From a bacterium (lineage in GTDB: Bacteria; Krumholzibacteriota; Krumholzibacteriia; LZORAL124-64-63), in NCBI GenBank assembly GCA_003353795.1, contig PIVY01000020.1:1-40059 (forward strand): a stretch of DNA of 40,059 nucleotides, read 5' to 3'. Positions 8,444 through 16,410 of this stretch are shown here, in pieces. The position numbers were made by a program, and so were the translations under genes. The notes beneath the pieces are model-generated. The model was not told the DNA's origin, ran no database searches, and saw only the letters and a list, made by a program, of their open reading frames with translations. Numbering within the stretch: position 1 is the stretch's first letter; each line of letters opens with the position of its first letter.

Positions 8444-9196
8444 ATGCGGGTTGCCTTCGTCACCGACGTCCACGGGAACCTGCCGGCGCTGGAGGCCGTG
8501 CTGGCCGACGCTCGCCGCAAAGGTGTGGACGCGGTGTGGGACGGCGGCGACGCGGTCGGCTATCACCCCTGGCCGTCGCAGTGCGTGCAACTGCTGGCCG
8601 ACACCTGCTCGGTGGCGATCATGGGGAACTACGATCGCAAGGTGCTCAAGGCGCCCCGGCGCCGGCAGCGCTGGCTGCGCACCAAGGATCCCCTGAAGGC
8701 GGCCACCTTGATCTGGGCCTGGGAGAACCTCGATGCCGACGCGCGCCGTCTGCTGGCCGACCGCCCCTCGCGGGCCCGCCCCGAAGCGGCCGGCTACGAC
8801 GTTCTCGTCTGCCACGGGTCGCCTTACTCCAGCAAGGAACACATCGGGCCAGCCACGCCGACGGCCCGTTGGCGTGAACTGAGCGACCTCGCAGCCGCCG
8901 ATCTCGTGCTCCACGGCCACACCCACGCGGCCTACACGCGGCGCGACCGGGGCACGCTGTTCGTCAATCCGGGTTCGGTCGGGCGCAGCGAGGACGGTGA
9001 TCCGCGCGCCGCCTACGTCCTGGTCGACCTGAATCGAAAACGGGCCTCGGTGCAGGTGCGCCGAATTCCCTACGACACCGACCTGGTCGTCGCCGAGATC
9101 GCCGCGCGCGACCTGCCGCCCGTATTCGCCGTGATGGTGACCAGAGGAATCAACCTGCCCCGGGCGCGCCGTCGCCAGGAGCGCGGTCGCCGCTGA
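8444..9196 (+). CDS. YfcE/MJ0936-type metallophosphoesterase
   Basis: The 250-residue protein starts directly with the metal-binding motif FVTDVHGN, followed by WDGGDAVGY, MGNYD, CHGSP and LHGHTHAAY. These are the five calcineurin-like metal motifs in order, and NPGSVG is the typical following strand. It should be a dimetal phosphodiesterase or protein/nucleotide phosphatase of the cytoplasm. The usual GNHD is GNYD, a common variant in this subgroup. SD AAGGAG at 8433-8438 fixes the ATG. The C-terminal 15 codons overlap the convergent SixA-like gene by 47 bases, so both coding ends share the same DNA. Confidence 0.88.
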   Translation: MRVAFVTDVHGNLPALEAVLADARRKGVDAVWDGGDAVGYHPWPSQCVQLLADTCSVAIMGNYDRKVLKAPRRRQRWLRTKDPLKAATLIWAWENLDADARRLLADRPSRARPEAAGYDVLVCHGSPYSSKEHIGPATPTARWRELSDLAAADLVLHGHTHAAYTRRDRGTLFVNPGSVGRSEDGDPRAAYVLVDLNRKRASVQVRRIPYDTDLVVAEIAARDLPPVFAVMVTRGINLPRARRRQERGRR

Positions 9197-9683
9197 GCAG
9201 AATCTTCGGTTGCAGCAGCCACACGAGCTGTCCGCGCGGCCCGTGACCGGGCATCAGGTCGACCCGCGCCAGGGCGCCCTTCTTCATGCAGACGTGACCG
9301 TCGCCGATCAGCTCGCCGATCACGGTGCTGAATCCCGGCTCGTGCCCCACCAGCATGATGTGACGGTGATCGCCCTGCAGGCCGGCAAGCATGGCGGCCA
9401 GGGCCGGCAGATCGAAGCCCAGGCCCAGCCGCGCGTCCACGCGCAGCTCGTCGCGAAGCCCCAGTCGCGTGGCCACGATCTCGGCGGTCTCCGCGGCGCG
9501 CAGCAAGGGACTCGTGATCACCGCATCCAGGTTCGGCTCGAGCCGCGCGATGACATCGGCCACCGTGCGCATGCGCCGCCGACCCGAATCCGTGAGAGGG
9601 CGCAGATCGTCGTCGTGGCCGTCGAACTGACTGCGGTCGGCGGGACCGTGGCGCAGAAAGAAGAGGCGCAGTCCGTCGGCCAT
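9150..9683 (-). CDS. sixA: SixA-like histidine phosphatase
   Basis: The 177-residue protein belongs to the histidine phosphatase superfamily. LFFLRHGPA supplies the catalytic RHG, SPLLRAAETAEI the second Arg, and VGHEPGFS the second His. The length and the lack of a large insertion fit SixA rather than phosphoglycerate mutase. SixA removes phosphate from phosphohistidine on phosphotransfer proteins. It starts 6 bases after the end of ppk, with AAGGAG at 9699-9694 placed 8 bases before the ATG at 9683. A GTG at 9692 overlapping the ppk stop is less well spaced. The pairing with ppk suggests phosphate or polyphosphate metabolism. Residues after about 160 are low-complexity and lie in the 47-base overlap with the phosphoesterase gene. 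Confidence 0.82.
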   Translation of the reverse strand: MADGLRLFFLRHGPADRSQFDGHDDDLRPLTDSGRRRMRTVADVIARLEPNLDAVITSPLLRAAETAEIVATRLGLRDELRVDARLGLGFDLPALAAMLAGLQGDHRHIMLVGHEPGFSTVIGELIGDGHVCMKKGALARVDLMPGHGPRGQLVWLLQPKILLSGDRAPGDGAPGAG

Positions 9684-9688
9684 GGTCG

Positions 9689-11860
9689 TCACTCCTTGCC
9701 CGCCCGTTCGAGCAGCGTCTCCTGGCAGTTGACCAATCGCGACCGGCCGCCGCGCCGGACCCGCTGATACTCTCCGTTGCGGCCCATGACGCGCGCCTTC
9801 ACGTTGTCGCGCAGATAGACCTCGAGGATCTGCTTGCGGACGCGCCGCACCAGGTCCGGAGCAGTCACCGGGAAGACCACCTCCACGCGGCGGTCGAGGT
9901 TGCGGTACATGAGATCTGCGCTGCCGAGATAGACCTCGGGCTTGCCGCCGCCCGCGAACCAGAAGATTCGGCTGTGCTCGAGGAAGCGGCCGACGATGCT
10001 GCGCACCTTGATGTTCTCGCTCAGGCCGGGCACGCCGGGACGCAGGCTGCAGATGCCGCGCACGATGAGGTCGACGGTCACGCCGGCCTGCGACGCGGCG
10101 TAGAGTTCGCGGATGATCTTGTCGTCGACCAGCGAATTGCACTTGATGATCATGCGGCCCTTGCGGCCGGCCCGCTGGTGCTCCACCTCGCGCTGGATCA
10201 TCTCGTGCAGGCGGCGGCGCAGGGAGATGGGCGCCACCAGCAGGCGTCGGAATTCCGTGATGGCGGAGTAGCCGGTGAGGTAGTTGAAGAGGTCGCTGAT
10301 GTCGGCGGCGATGTCGTCGTCGCAGGTGAACATGCCCAGGTCCTCGTAGAGACGAGCGGTGACCGCGTTGTAGTTGCCGGTCCCCAGGTGCATGTAGCGG
10401 CGAACGCGGTCCTCCTCGCGGCGCACCACCAGCGTGGTCTTGGCGTGGGTCTTCAGCCCGACCATGCCATAGATCACGTGCACGCCCTCGCGTTCCAGCA
10501 TGCGGGCCCAGCCGATGTTGCTCTCCTCGTCGAAGCGGGCCTTCAGCTCCACGAGCACGGTGACCTGCTTGCGGTACTCGCGGCGCGCCTGCAGCAACGC
10601 CCGGACCACCGGCGAGTTCTGACCCACCCGGTAGAGGGTCTGCTTGATGGCCATGACCCGAGGATCGCGCGCCGCGGTGCGGATGAATTCCACCACCGGA
10701 TCGAAGCTCTCGTAGGGCTGGTGCAGCAGGATGTCGCCCTGGCGGATGGCCGCGAAGAGGCTGCCGCCCTCGCGCGCCTCCGGGCGCAGCCGGTGGGCGG
10801 TGGCCGGGGCGAAGGACGGGTCCTTCAGGTCGTGGCGGTCGATGCCGTGCAGCTGGAAGAGTCCCGAGAGGTCGAGGGGCGCCTCGAGGCTGATCTCGTC
10901 CTGGGGATCCAGTTCGAGGTTGCCGATCAGGATCCGGCGCGTGTGTTCGCTCATGACCCGGGTGGTCTCCAGCCGGACGGCCGCCCCGAACTGCCGTTCG
11001 TAGATCCGCTCGCTGATGGTCTCGAGGAGGTCGCCGGCTTCCAGCTCCTGGATCTCGAAATCCGCGTCGCGGACCACGCGGAACGGCGCCGCCGAGACCA
11101 CGGTCATGCCCGGGAACAGCTCGTCCACGTGGGCGGCGACCAGCTGCTCGAGCCAGACGAACCAGTGGTTGAAGGGCACCGTGCCGTCCTTGCGCTCGCC
11201 GCCCGACGACCGTTTCAGCGGCACCAGACGCGGCAACATGGAGGGCAGCTTGAGCCGCGCGAAGTGCTCCTCGCCCTTGCCGTCGCGCACGGTCACGGCG
11301 AGGTTCAGGCTGCGGCTGGAGATGTGGGGGAACGGATGACCGGGGTCGTAGGCCTGGGGGGTGAGCACCGGGAAGATCTCCTCCTGGAACACCCGTGCGG
11401 CCTGCGCGCGCTGCTTCTCGTTGAGCTGCTCGTAGTCGAGGATGTGGATGCCGGCCTCGTCGAGGGACGGCGCCACGGTTCCCAGCCAGAGCCGGCGGGC
11501 CCGCTTCTTGAGTGCGTTGACCTCCTTGCGAACGGTGGCCAGCTGCTCGGCGGGGGTGCGGCCGTCGAGGGACGGCTTGGTGACGCCGGCACGCCGTTGG
11601 GCCACCAGTCCGGCCACGCGCACCATCACCATCTCGTCGAGATTCGAGGCCAGGATGGCCAGGAACTTCACCCGCTCCAGCAAGGGCGTGGTCGGGTCCG
11701 AGGCCTCCTCCAGCACGCGCGCCTGGAACTTGAGCAGGCTCAGCTCCCGGTTGATGAAGAGGTCCGACGGTTCGAATTCCGGGACCGGGGCTGGCGTTTC
11801 CGCAGCCTGAGATTCCGCCGAATTCGTGGTTTCGGTTGCGGATTCGCGTGACTTCGCCAA
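9689..11860 (-). CDS. ppk: Polyphosphate kinase 1
   Basis: The 723-residue enzyme makes polyphosphate from ATP, reversibly. All four PPK1 domains are present. The N-terminal helical domain contains LFINRELSLLKFQARVLEE, the head domain follows, and two C-terminal phospholipase-D-like domains hold the two key histidines: H472 in GLKTHAK and H629 in FLEHSR. HLGTGNYN and RRVEVVFPV are also conserved. The first ~28 residues are an Ala/Glu/Pro-rich tail. The start is a TTG at 11860 with GGGGAGG six bases upstream; an ATG at 12025 would run through the promoter gap and overlap the opposite gene, so it is rejected. It forms an operon with the sixA-like gene. Confidence 0.96.
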   Translation of the reverse strand: MAKSRESATETTNSAESQAAETPAPVPEFEPSDLFINRELSLLKFQARVLEEASDPTTPLLERVKFLAILASNLDEMVMVRVAGLVAQRRAGVTKPSLDGRTPAEQLATVRKEVNALKKRARRLWLGTVAPSLDEAGIHILDYEQLNEKQRAQAARVFQEEIFPVLTPQAYDPGHPFPHISSRSLNLAVTVRDGKGEEHFARLKLPSMLPRLVPLKRSSGGERKDGTVPFNHWFVWLEQLVAAHVDELFPGMTVVSAAPFRVVRDADFEIQELEAGDLLETISERIYERQFGAAVRLETTRVMSEHTRRILIGNLELDPQDEISLEAPLDLSGLFQLHGIDRHDLKDPSFAPATAHRLRPEAREGGSLFAAIRQGDILLHQPYESFDPVVEFIRTAARDPRVMAIKQTLYRVGQNSPVVRALLQARREYRKQVTVLVELKARFDEESNIGWARMLEREGVHVIYGMVGLKTHAKTTLVVRREEDRVRRYMHLGTGNYNAVTARLYEDLGMFTCDDDIAADISDLFNYLTGYSAITEFRRLLVAPISLRRRLHEMIQREVEHQRAGRKGRMIIKCNSLVDDKIIRELYAASQAGVTVDLIVRGICSLRPGVPGLSENIKVRSIVGRFLEHSRIFWFAGGGKPEVYLGSADLMYRNLDRRVEVVFPVTAPDLVRRVRKQILEVYLRDNVKARVMGRNGEYQRVRRGGRSRLVNCQETLLERAGKE

Positions 11861-11999
11861 ACCTGTCCTCCCCGGTGATATACGACGGTCAACATCCGGG
11901 ACCGCATGAGTCCTTGCCGTTCTTCGCCAAGATACAGTGATTTGGGTAAATATCGTGTTCGCGTCGTAAAAAAGCCGACGGGCGACCAGGAGGCGATGG

Positions 12000-12164
12000 G
12001 TGGGGGACAAGAAGGAACTCTGCAAGTGGAAGCGCGAGGACTACGCCAGGGAGCTGACGCTCCTCAAGCGGATCGTCGCCGAGCCGCGTTTCGTCTGCGA
12101 GAAATGCGGCCGCGCGGCCGACAAGAAGAAGCGCCTCTGCAATCCCGAGAAGCTGGAGGAATGA
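12000..12164 (+). CDS. 54-residue CxxC protein
   Basis: A small gene begins at a GTG with a perfect AGGAGG at 11988-11993, six bases upstream, and ends at TGA 12162-12164. The protein is very basic: an N-terminal part (KELCKWKREDYARELTLLK) is followed by a knuckle (RFVCEKCGRAADKKKRLC) and ends NPEKLEE. The CxxC pair plus the later Cys, and a fourth at residue 8, could bind zinc. I recall short conserved proteins of this shape, with an N-terminal CKWK and a CxxCGR motif, in many bacteria without assigned function. It is transcribed divergently from ppk across a 140-base gap rich in A/T. Confidence 0.75.
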   Translation: MGDKKELCKWKREDYARELTLLKRIVAEPRFVCEKCGRAADKKKRLCNPEKLEE

Positions 12165-12185
12165 CCCGGCCCTGTGGCCCCGGAG

Positions 12186-12215
12186 TTGACACGGACCGGC
12201 CCCGTCCCATACAAT
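12186..12215 (+). promoter_or_regulatory. Strong sigma-70 promoter of the aromatic operon
   Basis: TTGACA (12186-12191) and TACAAT (12210-12215) are 18 bases apart, close to consensus. Transcription would start near 12222, about 240 bases before the coding start, leaving a long leader. Confidence 0.75.
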
Positions 12216-12276
12216 ACATCAACACACCTAGTTCGGTATCAAGCGCGGGTGAGACCCGCTCTCAACAGAGGTTGGC

Positions 12277-12375
12277 GTGAACAGACGCTTCATGCAGCGA
12301 TTTACCAGCGATCCGGGCCGATTCAGCCAGGCCCGGACGGCGGAGCGCTGCGTGGAGGTGAGATTCCCGGCCTAG
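12277..12375 (+). CDS. Possible 32-residue leader peptide
   Basis: A GTG at 12277 lies 5 bases after CAGAGG (12266-12271) and opens a 32-codon frame ending at TAG 12373-12375, all within the leader between promoter and terminator. It contains four Phe codons (at 12289, 12301, 12322 and 12364). That would fit Phe-sensing attenuation in front of a prephenate dehydratase gene. Against this, the Phe codons are scattered and Arg is more frequent than Phe. Whether it is translated is not shown by the sequence. Confidence 0.4.
   Translation: MNRRFMQRFTSDPGRFSQARTAERCVEVRFPA
12313..12336 (+). promoter_or_regulatory. Leader hairpin able to compete with the terminator
   Basis: CCGGGCC (12313-12319) pairs with GGCCCGG (12330-12336) across a 10-base loop. 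Bases 12315-12321 (GGGCCGA) are also exactly complementary to 12414-12420 (TCGGCCC) in the left arm of the terminator. The two pairings exclude each other, as in an attenuator. Confidence 0.45.
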
Positions 12376-12408
12376 ACCGGAAACATCGCAACCGACCAGC
12401 AGACGCAC

Positions 12409-12440
12409 CCCGTTCGGCCCCGGCCGACGGGATTTTTTTT
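12409..12440 (+). terminator. Intrinsic terminator in the leader (attenuator)
   Basis: CCCGT (12409-12413) pairs with ACGGG (12427-12431); after a bulged T, CGGC pairs with GCCG, closing a 4-base loop. Eight T residues (12433-12440) follow. The SD AGGAAGGA of the next gene begins only 5 bases later, so the terminator can only act on the leader of that gene. Confidence 0.8.
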
Positions 12441-12460
12441 CGCCAGGAAGGATCAGGACC

Positions 12461-14476
12461 ATGGCCGCCACCGACAGCCCCCGCCAGGAGATCGACCGAC
12501 TCGACCGGGAGATCGTGGCCCTCCTGGCCCGCCGCATGGATGCCGTGCGCCGGGTCGGACGTCTCAAGCAAGCAGACGGCACCGCCGCCGTGCGCGACGA
12601 CGCCCGTGAACACGAGGTGAGCCGCGCCTGGGCCGCCGCCGCCCAGGAGCACGGTCTGCCCGGCTGGTTCGCCACGCGCGTCCTGGACGAGATCCTGGGA
12701 CACTCGCGGCGGGTGCAGGAGGGCAGCACCGGTCTGAGCGAGGACGCGGCGCCGGACGCAGCGGTGCAGGTGGCGATCCAGGGCGGACCCCGGTCGTTCA
12801 GCGATCTGGCGCTCGACCAGGTGCTGGCCGGCCACGGCGGCGAGCCGGAGCGCCTCTACCTCGACAGCTTCACCGCCGCCCTCGACGCCGTGGAGTCGGG
12901 GCGGGCCCAGCACGCGCTGCTGCCCATCGAGAACACCATCGCCGGCAGCCTCAACGCGGTCTACCGGCTGCTCGGGGAGCGGTCTGTGACGATCCAGGCG
13001 GAGGAGGTGCTGCCCATCGCGCACTGCCTGGCCGGCCATCCCGACGCCGGGCTCGATGACGTAAGGCGGGTCCTGTCCCACCCCGTCGCCCTGCAGCAAT
13101 GCCAGCGCTTCCTCGGGCAGTTGACCGACTGCACCGCCGAGAGCCGGTCCGACACCGCGCGCGCCGCCGAGGCCGTGTCGCAGTCCGGCCGTCGCGACCT
13201 GGCGGCCATCTGCTCCGAGCCCTGCGCGCGCTTCCTGGGTCTGCATATCCTCCGGCGCGACATCGCCGACAGCCGCCGCAACGCCACCCGCTTCGTGCTG
13301 GTGGGAACGGCGCCCGCACCGGCGGACCACGCACGACCCGGCCGCACCTCGCTCATGCTCACGGTGGACAACCGGCAGGGCTCGCTGGCGCGCTGTCTGG
13401 AGGCCTTCGCGCATCGGCGTCTGAACCTCAGCAAGCTCGAGAGCCGGCGTTGCCCCGGCGACACGGGGGAGTACCTCTTCTACCTCGACGTGGACGCCTG
13501 GGCCGACACCGACGCCATGCAGGCGGCCCTCGCCGAGGTGCGCGGCTACACCAATGACTTCCGTCTGCTCGGCACCTACCCGCGGGGTGGCGAGGCGGCG
13601 ACGGCGTTGCCGAGGCCCGCGGTCGCGGAGGTCCGCCTCGCGACGGTCGCGCCCGCGAAGCCAGCGCCGGTATCGACGCGCGAGCGGGCGGTGGTGCCCA
13701 TCGGGCCGGTGTCCGTGGGTGGCGGTGGCTTCGTGCTCATCGCCGGACCCTGCGCCGTGGAGAGCCGGCAGCAGGTGCTGGCGGCCGCGGCCATGGCTCG
13801 CGACGCGGGGGCGCTGGTGCTGCGCGGCGGCGCCTTCAAGCCGCGCACCTCGCCCCACGCATTCCAGGGCCTGGGCTTCGCCGGCCTGGACCTGCTGGCC
13901 CGGGCCGGCCGGGCCTACGACCTGCCCATCGTCACCGAGGTCCTGCGCACCGAAGACGTCGAGCGCGTGGCTGCGGTGGCCGACTGCCTGCAGGTGGGCG
14001 CCCGCAACATGCAGAACTTCGCCCTCTTGAAGAAGCTGGGCACCCTGGATCGACCGGTGCTCCTGAAGCGCGGCCTGAGCGCGAGCATCGACGATCTGGT
14101 GGCTGCGGCGGAGCACATCCTGGCCGGCGGCAACCGGCGGGTGATCCTCTGCGAGCGCGGCATCCGCACCTTCGAGACGGCCACGCGCAGCACACTGGAC
14201 GTGAGCGCCGTGCCGGCCCTGCGCGAACGCACGAACCTGCCGGTGATCGTCGACCCGAGCCACGCCGCCGGTCGACGCGAGCTGGTCGTCCCGCTGGCCC
14301 TGGCCGCCGTGGCCGCCGGCGCCGACGGTCTGATGGTGGAGCTGCACCCCGATCCAGCCGCCGCGCTGTGCGACGGACCGCAGGCGCTCACTGTGGCCGA
14401 CCTCGCCGAGCTGCGGGTCGGAATCGCGGCGCAGATGAACGCGCGTGAACAGGCATTGGCGGCCCGGGCCGGATGA
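12461..14476 (+). CDS. Fused chorismate mutase / prephenate dehydratase / ACT / DAHP synthase
   Basis: The 671-residue protein joins four domains. Residues 1-90 are an AroQ chorismate mutase; R8, R25, K36, D46, R49, E50 and the late Gln align with the catalytic residues of the E. coli PheA mutase domain. About 105-285 is prephenate dehydratase ([20 protein letters not shown], and NATRF with the catalytic Thr). About 295-385 is an ACT domain with NRQGSL and LESRR, near the Phe-binding GALV and ESRP motifs. After a Pro/Ala linker, 415-665 is a type I-beta (KDO8P-synthase-like) DAHP synthase: [52 protein letters not shown]. It links the first shikimate step with the last steps to phenylpyruvate. 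The ATG follows AGGAAGGA. Confidence 0.93.
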   Translation: MAATDSPRQEIDRLDREIVALLARRMDAVRRVGRLKQADGTAAVRDDAREHEVSRAWAAAAQEHGLPGWFATRVLDEILGHSRRVQEGSTGLSEDAAPDAAVQVAIQGGPRSFSDLALDQVLAGHGGEPERLYLDSFTAALDAVESGRAQHALLPIENTIAGSLNAVYRLLGERSVTIQAEEVLPIAHCLAGHPDAGLDDVRRVLSHPVALQQCQRFLGQLTDCTAESRSDTARAAEAVSQSGRRDLAAICSEPCARFLGLHILRRDIADSRRNATRFVLVGTAPAPADHARPGRTSLMLTVDNRQGSLARCLEAFAHRRLNLSKLESRRCPGDTGEYLFYLDVDAWADTDAMQAALAEVRGYTNDFRLLGTYPRGGEAATALPRPAVAEVRLATVAPAKPAPVSTRERAVVPIGPVSVGGGGFVLIAGPCAVESRQQVLAAAAMARDAGALVLRGGAFKPRTSPHAFQGLGFAGLDLLARAGRAYDLPIVTEVLRTEDVERVAAVADCLQVGARNMQNFALLKKLGTLDRPVLLKRGLSASIDDLVAAAEHILAGGNRRVILCERGIRTFETATRSTLDVSAVPALRERTNLPVIVDPSHAAGRRELVVPLALAAVAAGADGLMVELHPDPAAALCDGPQALTVADLAELRVGIAAQMNAREQALAARAG

Positions 14477-14557
14477 GCGATCATCGGCAAGCGGCCGCGG
14501 CCACCTTGCCTTTTCTTGAGACCACGATCGGCCAGACCCCATCGGAGGACCCGCCCC

Positions 14558-15616
14558 ATGACCAAACCCCGTCCCACCGAGGACATCCGCGTCGCCTCCC
14601 TCGTGCCCATCGTGGCGCCCGAGGATCTCAAGCGGGTCTTCCCCGCGCCCGAGGGTTCGTACGATCTGGTCCGCCGGGCCCGCGAAGGGATGGTCGAGGC
14701 CATCAACGGTCGCGGCGACCGGCTGGTGGCCATCGTCGGCCCCTGCTCCATTCACGATCCCGCGGCTGCTATCGATTATGCCCGCCGCCTTGCCGACCTC
14801 GCCCGCCGCGTGGAGGACCGGCTGCTGGTGGTCATGCGCATGTACTTCGAGAAGCCGCGCACCACCGTGGGCTGGAAGGGCCTCATCAGCGACCCCGACC
14901 TGGACGGATCCAACGCCATCTCCAAGGGCCTCGGCGTGGCGCGTCGGCTGCTGTGCGAGGTGTCCGAACTCGGCCTGCCCATCGCTACGGAGACCCTCAG
15001 CCCCACCAACCCGCAGTACTACGCCGACCTCATCAGCTGGGGCGGCATCGGCGCGCGCACGACCCAGTCGCAGACCCATCGCGAGGTGGTGAGCGGGCTC
15101 TCGTTTCCGGTCGGATTCAAGAATCCCACGAGCGGCCAGCTCTCCATCGCTCTGGACGGCATGCAGTCGGCGCAGTCGGCGCACACATTCACCGGTATCA
15201 GCCACGACGGGCGCGCGGCGGTCATCGCCACGCGCGGCAATCCCAACGTCCACCTCGTGCTGCGCGGGAACGACGACGGACCCAATTACTCGCCCGAGCA
15301 CGTCGCCGAAGCCGCCGCCAGGCTGGCCGAGAAGGGACTGCCGCCCGGCATCATCGTCGATTGCAGTCATGGCAATTCGCGCAAGGACCACAGCCGGCAG
15401 GAGGCCGTGCTGGAAGAACTGCTCGGCCAGATCCGGGACGGCGGCCAGGCCATCCGCGGCTTCATGCTCGAGAGCTTCCTGGAGGGCGGCAAGCAGGACA
15501 TCGGCGGGGCCGCGACCGGCAGCCTGACCTACGGCCAGTCGGTCACCGACGCGTGCATCGACTGGGCCACCACCGAGCGGGCGCTGCTGGCGGCTCGCTC
15601 GTCGCTGGTGGGTTGA
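14558..15616 (+). CDS. aroG: DAHP synthase, type I-alpha (AroG-like)
   Basis: The 352-residue enzyme condenses erythrose 4-phosphate and phosphoenolpyruvate to DAHP, the first shikimate step. Length and motifs match the E. coli AroF/G/H group: [82 protein letters not shown] and [12 protein letters not shown]. The metal-binding Cys (GPCS), His and Glu are present. It lies 81 bases after the fusion gene, whose own DAHP synthase domain is of the other subclass, so the operon encodes two unrelated versions of the same activity. In this class the N-terminal ~40 residues take part in feedback inhibition by an aromatic amino acid. SD CGGAGGA at 14543-14549. Confidence 0.95.
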   Translation: MTKPRPTEDIRVASLVPIVAPEDLKRVFPAPEGSYDLVRRAREGMVEAINGRGDRLVAIVGPCSIHDPAAAIDYARRLADLARRVEDRLLVVMRMYFEKPRTTVGWKGLISDPDLDGSNAISKGLGVARRLLCEVSELGLPIATETLSPTNPQYYADLISWGGIGARTTQSQTHREVVSGLSFPVGFKNPTSGQLSIALDGMQSAQSAHTFTGISHDGRAAVIATRGNPNVHLVLRGNDDGPNYSPEHVAEAAARLAEKGLPPGIIVDCSHGNSRKDHSRQEAVLEELLGQIRDGGQAIRGFMLESFLEGGKQDIGGAATGSLTYGQSVTDACIDWATTERALLAARSSLVG

Positions 15617-15619
15617 AGC

Positions 15620-16390
15620 ATGACGGCCCTGAAAATCGCCGCCGTACAGATGGATCTCGCCTGGGAAGACCGCGCCGAGAACCACCGCCGCGCCCGACGC
15701 TGGGCCGAGCAGGCCGCCGCCGCCGGCGCCCGGCTGGTCGTGCTGCCCGAGATGTTCGCCACGGGATTCTCCATGGACCCTTCGGTGACGGCCGAGGATC
15801 CCGACGGCCCCACGCCCACTTTCCTGCGCGACCTGGCCCGCGACCTGGACGTGGCGGTGATCGGCGGCTACGTGCGGCGCACGTCGAGCGGTCGTGCCAT
15901 GAACGTGGCCTGCGCCGTCGACCGTGACGGCCTCGTGCTCGCCGAGTACGGCAAGACCCACCTCATCGGCATCCTCGGCGAGGGCGACGCCCACGAGGCC
16001 GGCGACGGTCCCGAGATCTTCACCCTGGCCGGCGCGCCCATGACCAGCTTCGTGTGCTACGACCTGCGTTTCCCCGAGCTGTTTCGCCTGGTGGCCGACG
16101 ATGTCGCCGTGATCTTCGTCATCGCCTCCTGGCCCACCGTGCGGCAGGCCCACTGGGACGCGCTGTTGCCGGCGCGGGCCATCGAGAACCAGTGCTTCGT
16201 GGTGGGAGTCAACCGGGTGGGACACGGCGGCGGGCTCGACTTCACCGGCGGCAGCGTGATCATCGATCCGCTCGGTGAAATCCTGGCGCACGGCGGCGAC
16301 CAGGAGGGCCTGGTCGCCGCCGAGATCGATCCGCAGCAGGTGGCCGACGTCCGTCGCGACCTGCCCTTCCTCGGCGACCGCCGCTTCTAG
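15620..16390 (+). CDS. Nitrilase-superfamily amidohydrolase, omega-amidase-like
   Basis: The 256-residue protein has the Glu-Lys-Cys triad of carbon-nitrogen hydrolases: VLPEMFATGF (Glu), YGKTHLI (Lys) and VCYDLRFPEL (Cys). The MFATGFSM segment and the short length resemble the YafV/omega-amidase group, which hydrolyses 2-oxoglutaramate or 2-oxosuccinamate made by glutamine or asparagine transaminases. It starts 3 bases after the aroG stop, so it belongs to the same transcript. An aminotransferase is encoded convergently 20 bases away, which fits a transaminase/omega-amidase pair. Other amidase substrates remain possible. Confidence 0.85.
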   Translation: MTALKIAAVQMDLAWEDRAENHRRARRWAEQAAAAGARLVVLPEMFATGFSMDPSVTAEDPDGPTPTFLRDLARDLDVAVIGGYVRRTSSGRAMNVACAVDRDGLVLAEYGKTHLIGILGEGDAHEAGDGPEIFTLAGAPMTSFVCYDLRFPELFRLVADDVAVIFVIASWPTVRQAHWDALLPARAIENQCFVVGVNRVGHGGGLDFTGGSVIIDPLGEILAHGGDQEGLVAAEIDPQQVADVRRDLPFLGDRRF

Positions 16391-16410
16391 GTCGCCGGCG
16401 GTCCGGGTGC

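Noticed and set aside
12230-12440. T-box riboswitch in the leader of the aromatic operon
   Set aside because: The terminator and hairpin suggested it, but I find no T-box sequence (GGTGGNACCGCG-like) and no AGTA specifier-loop pattern.
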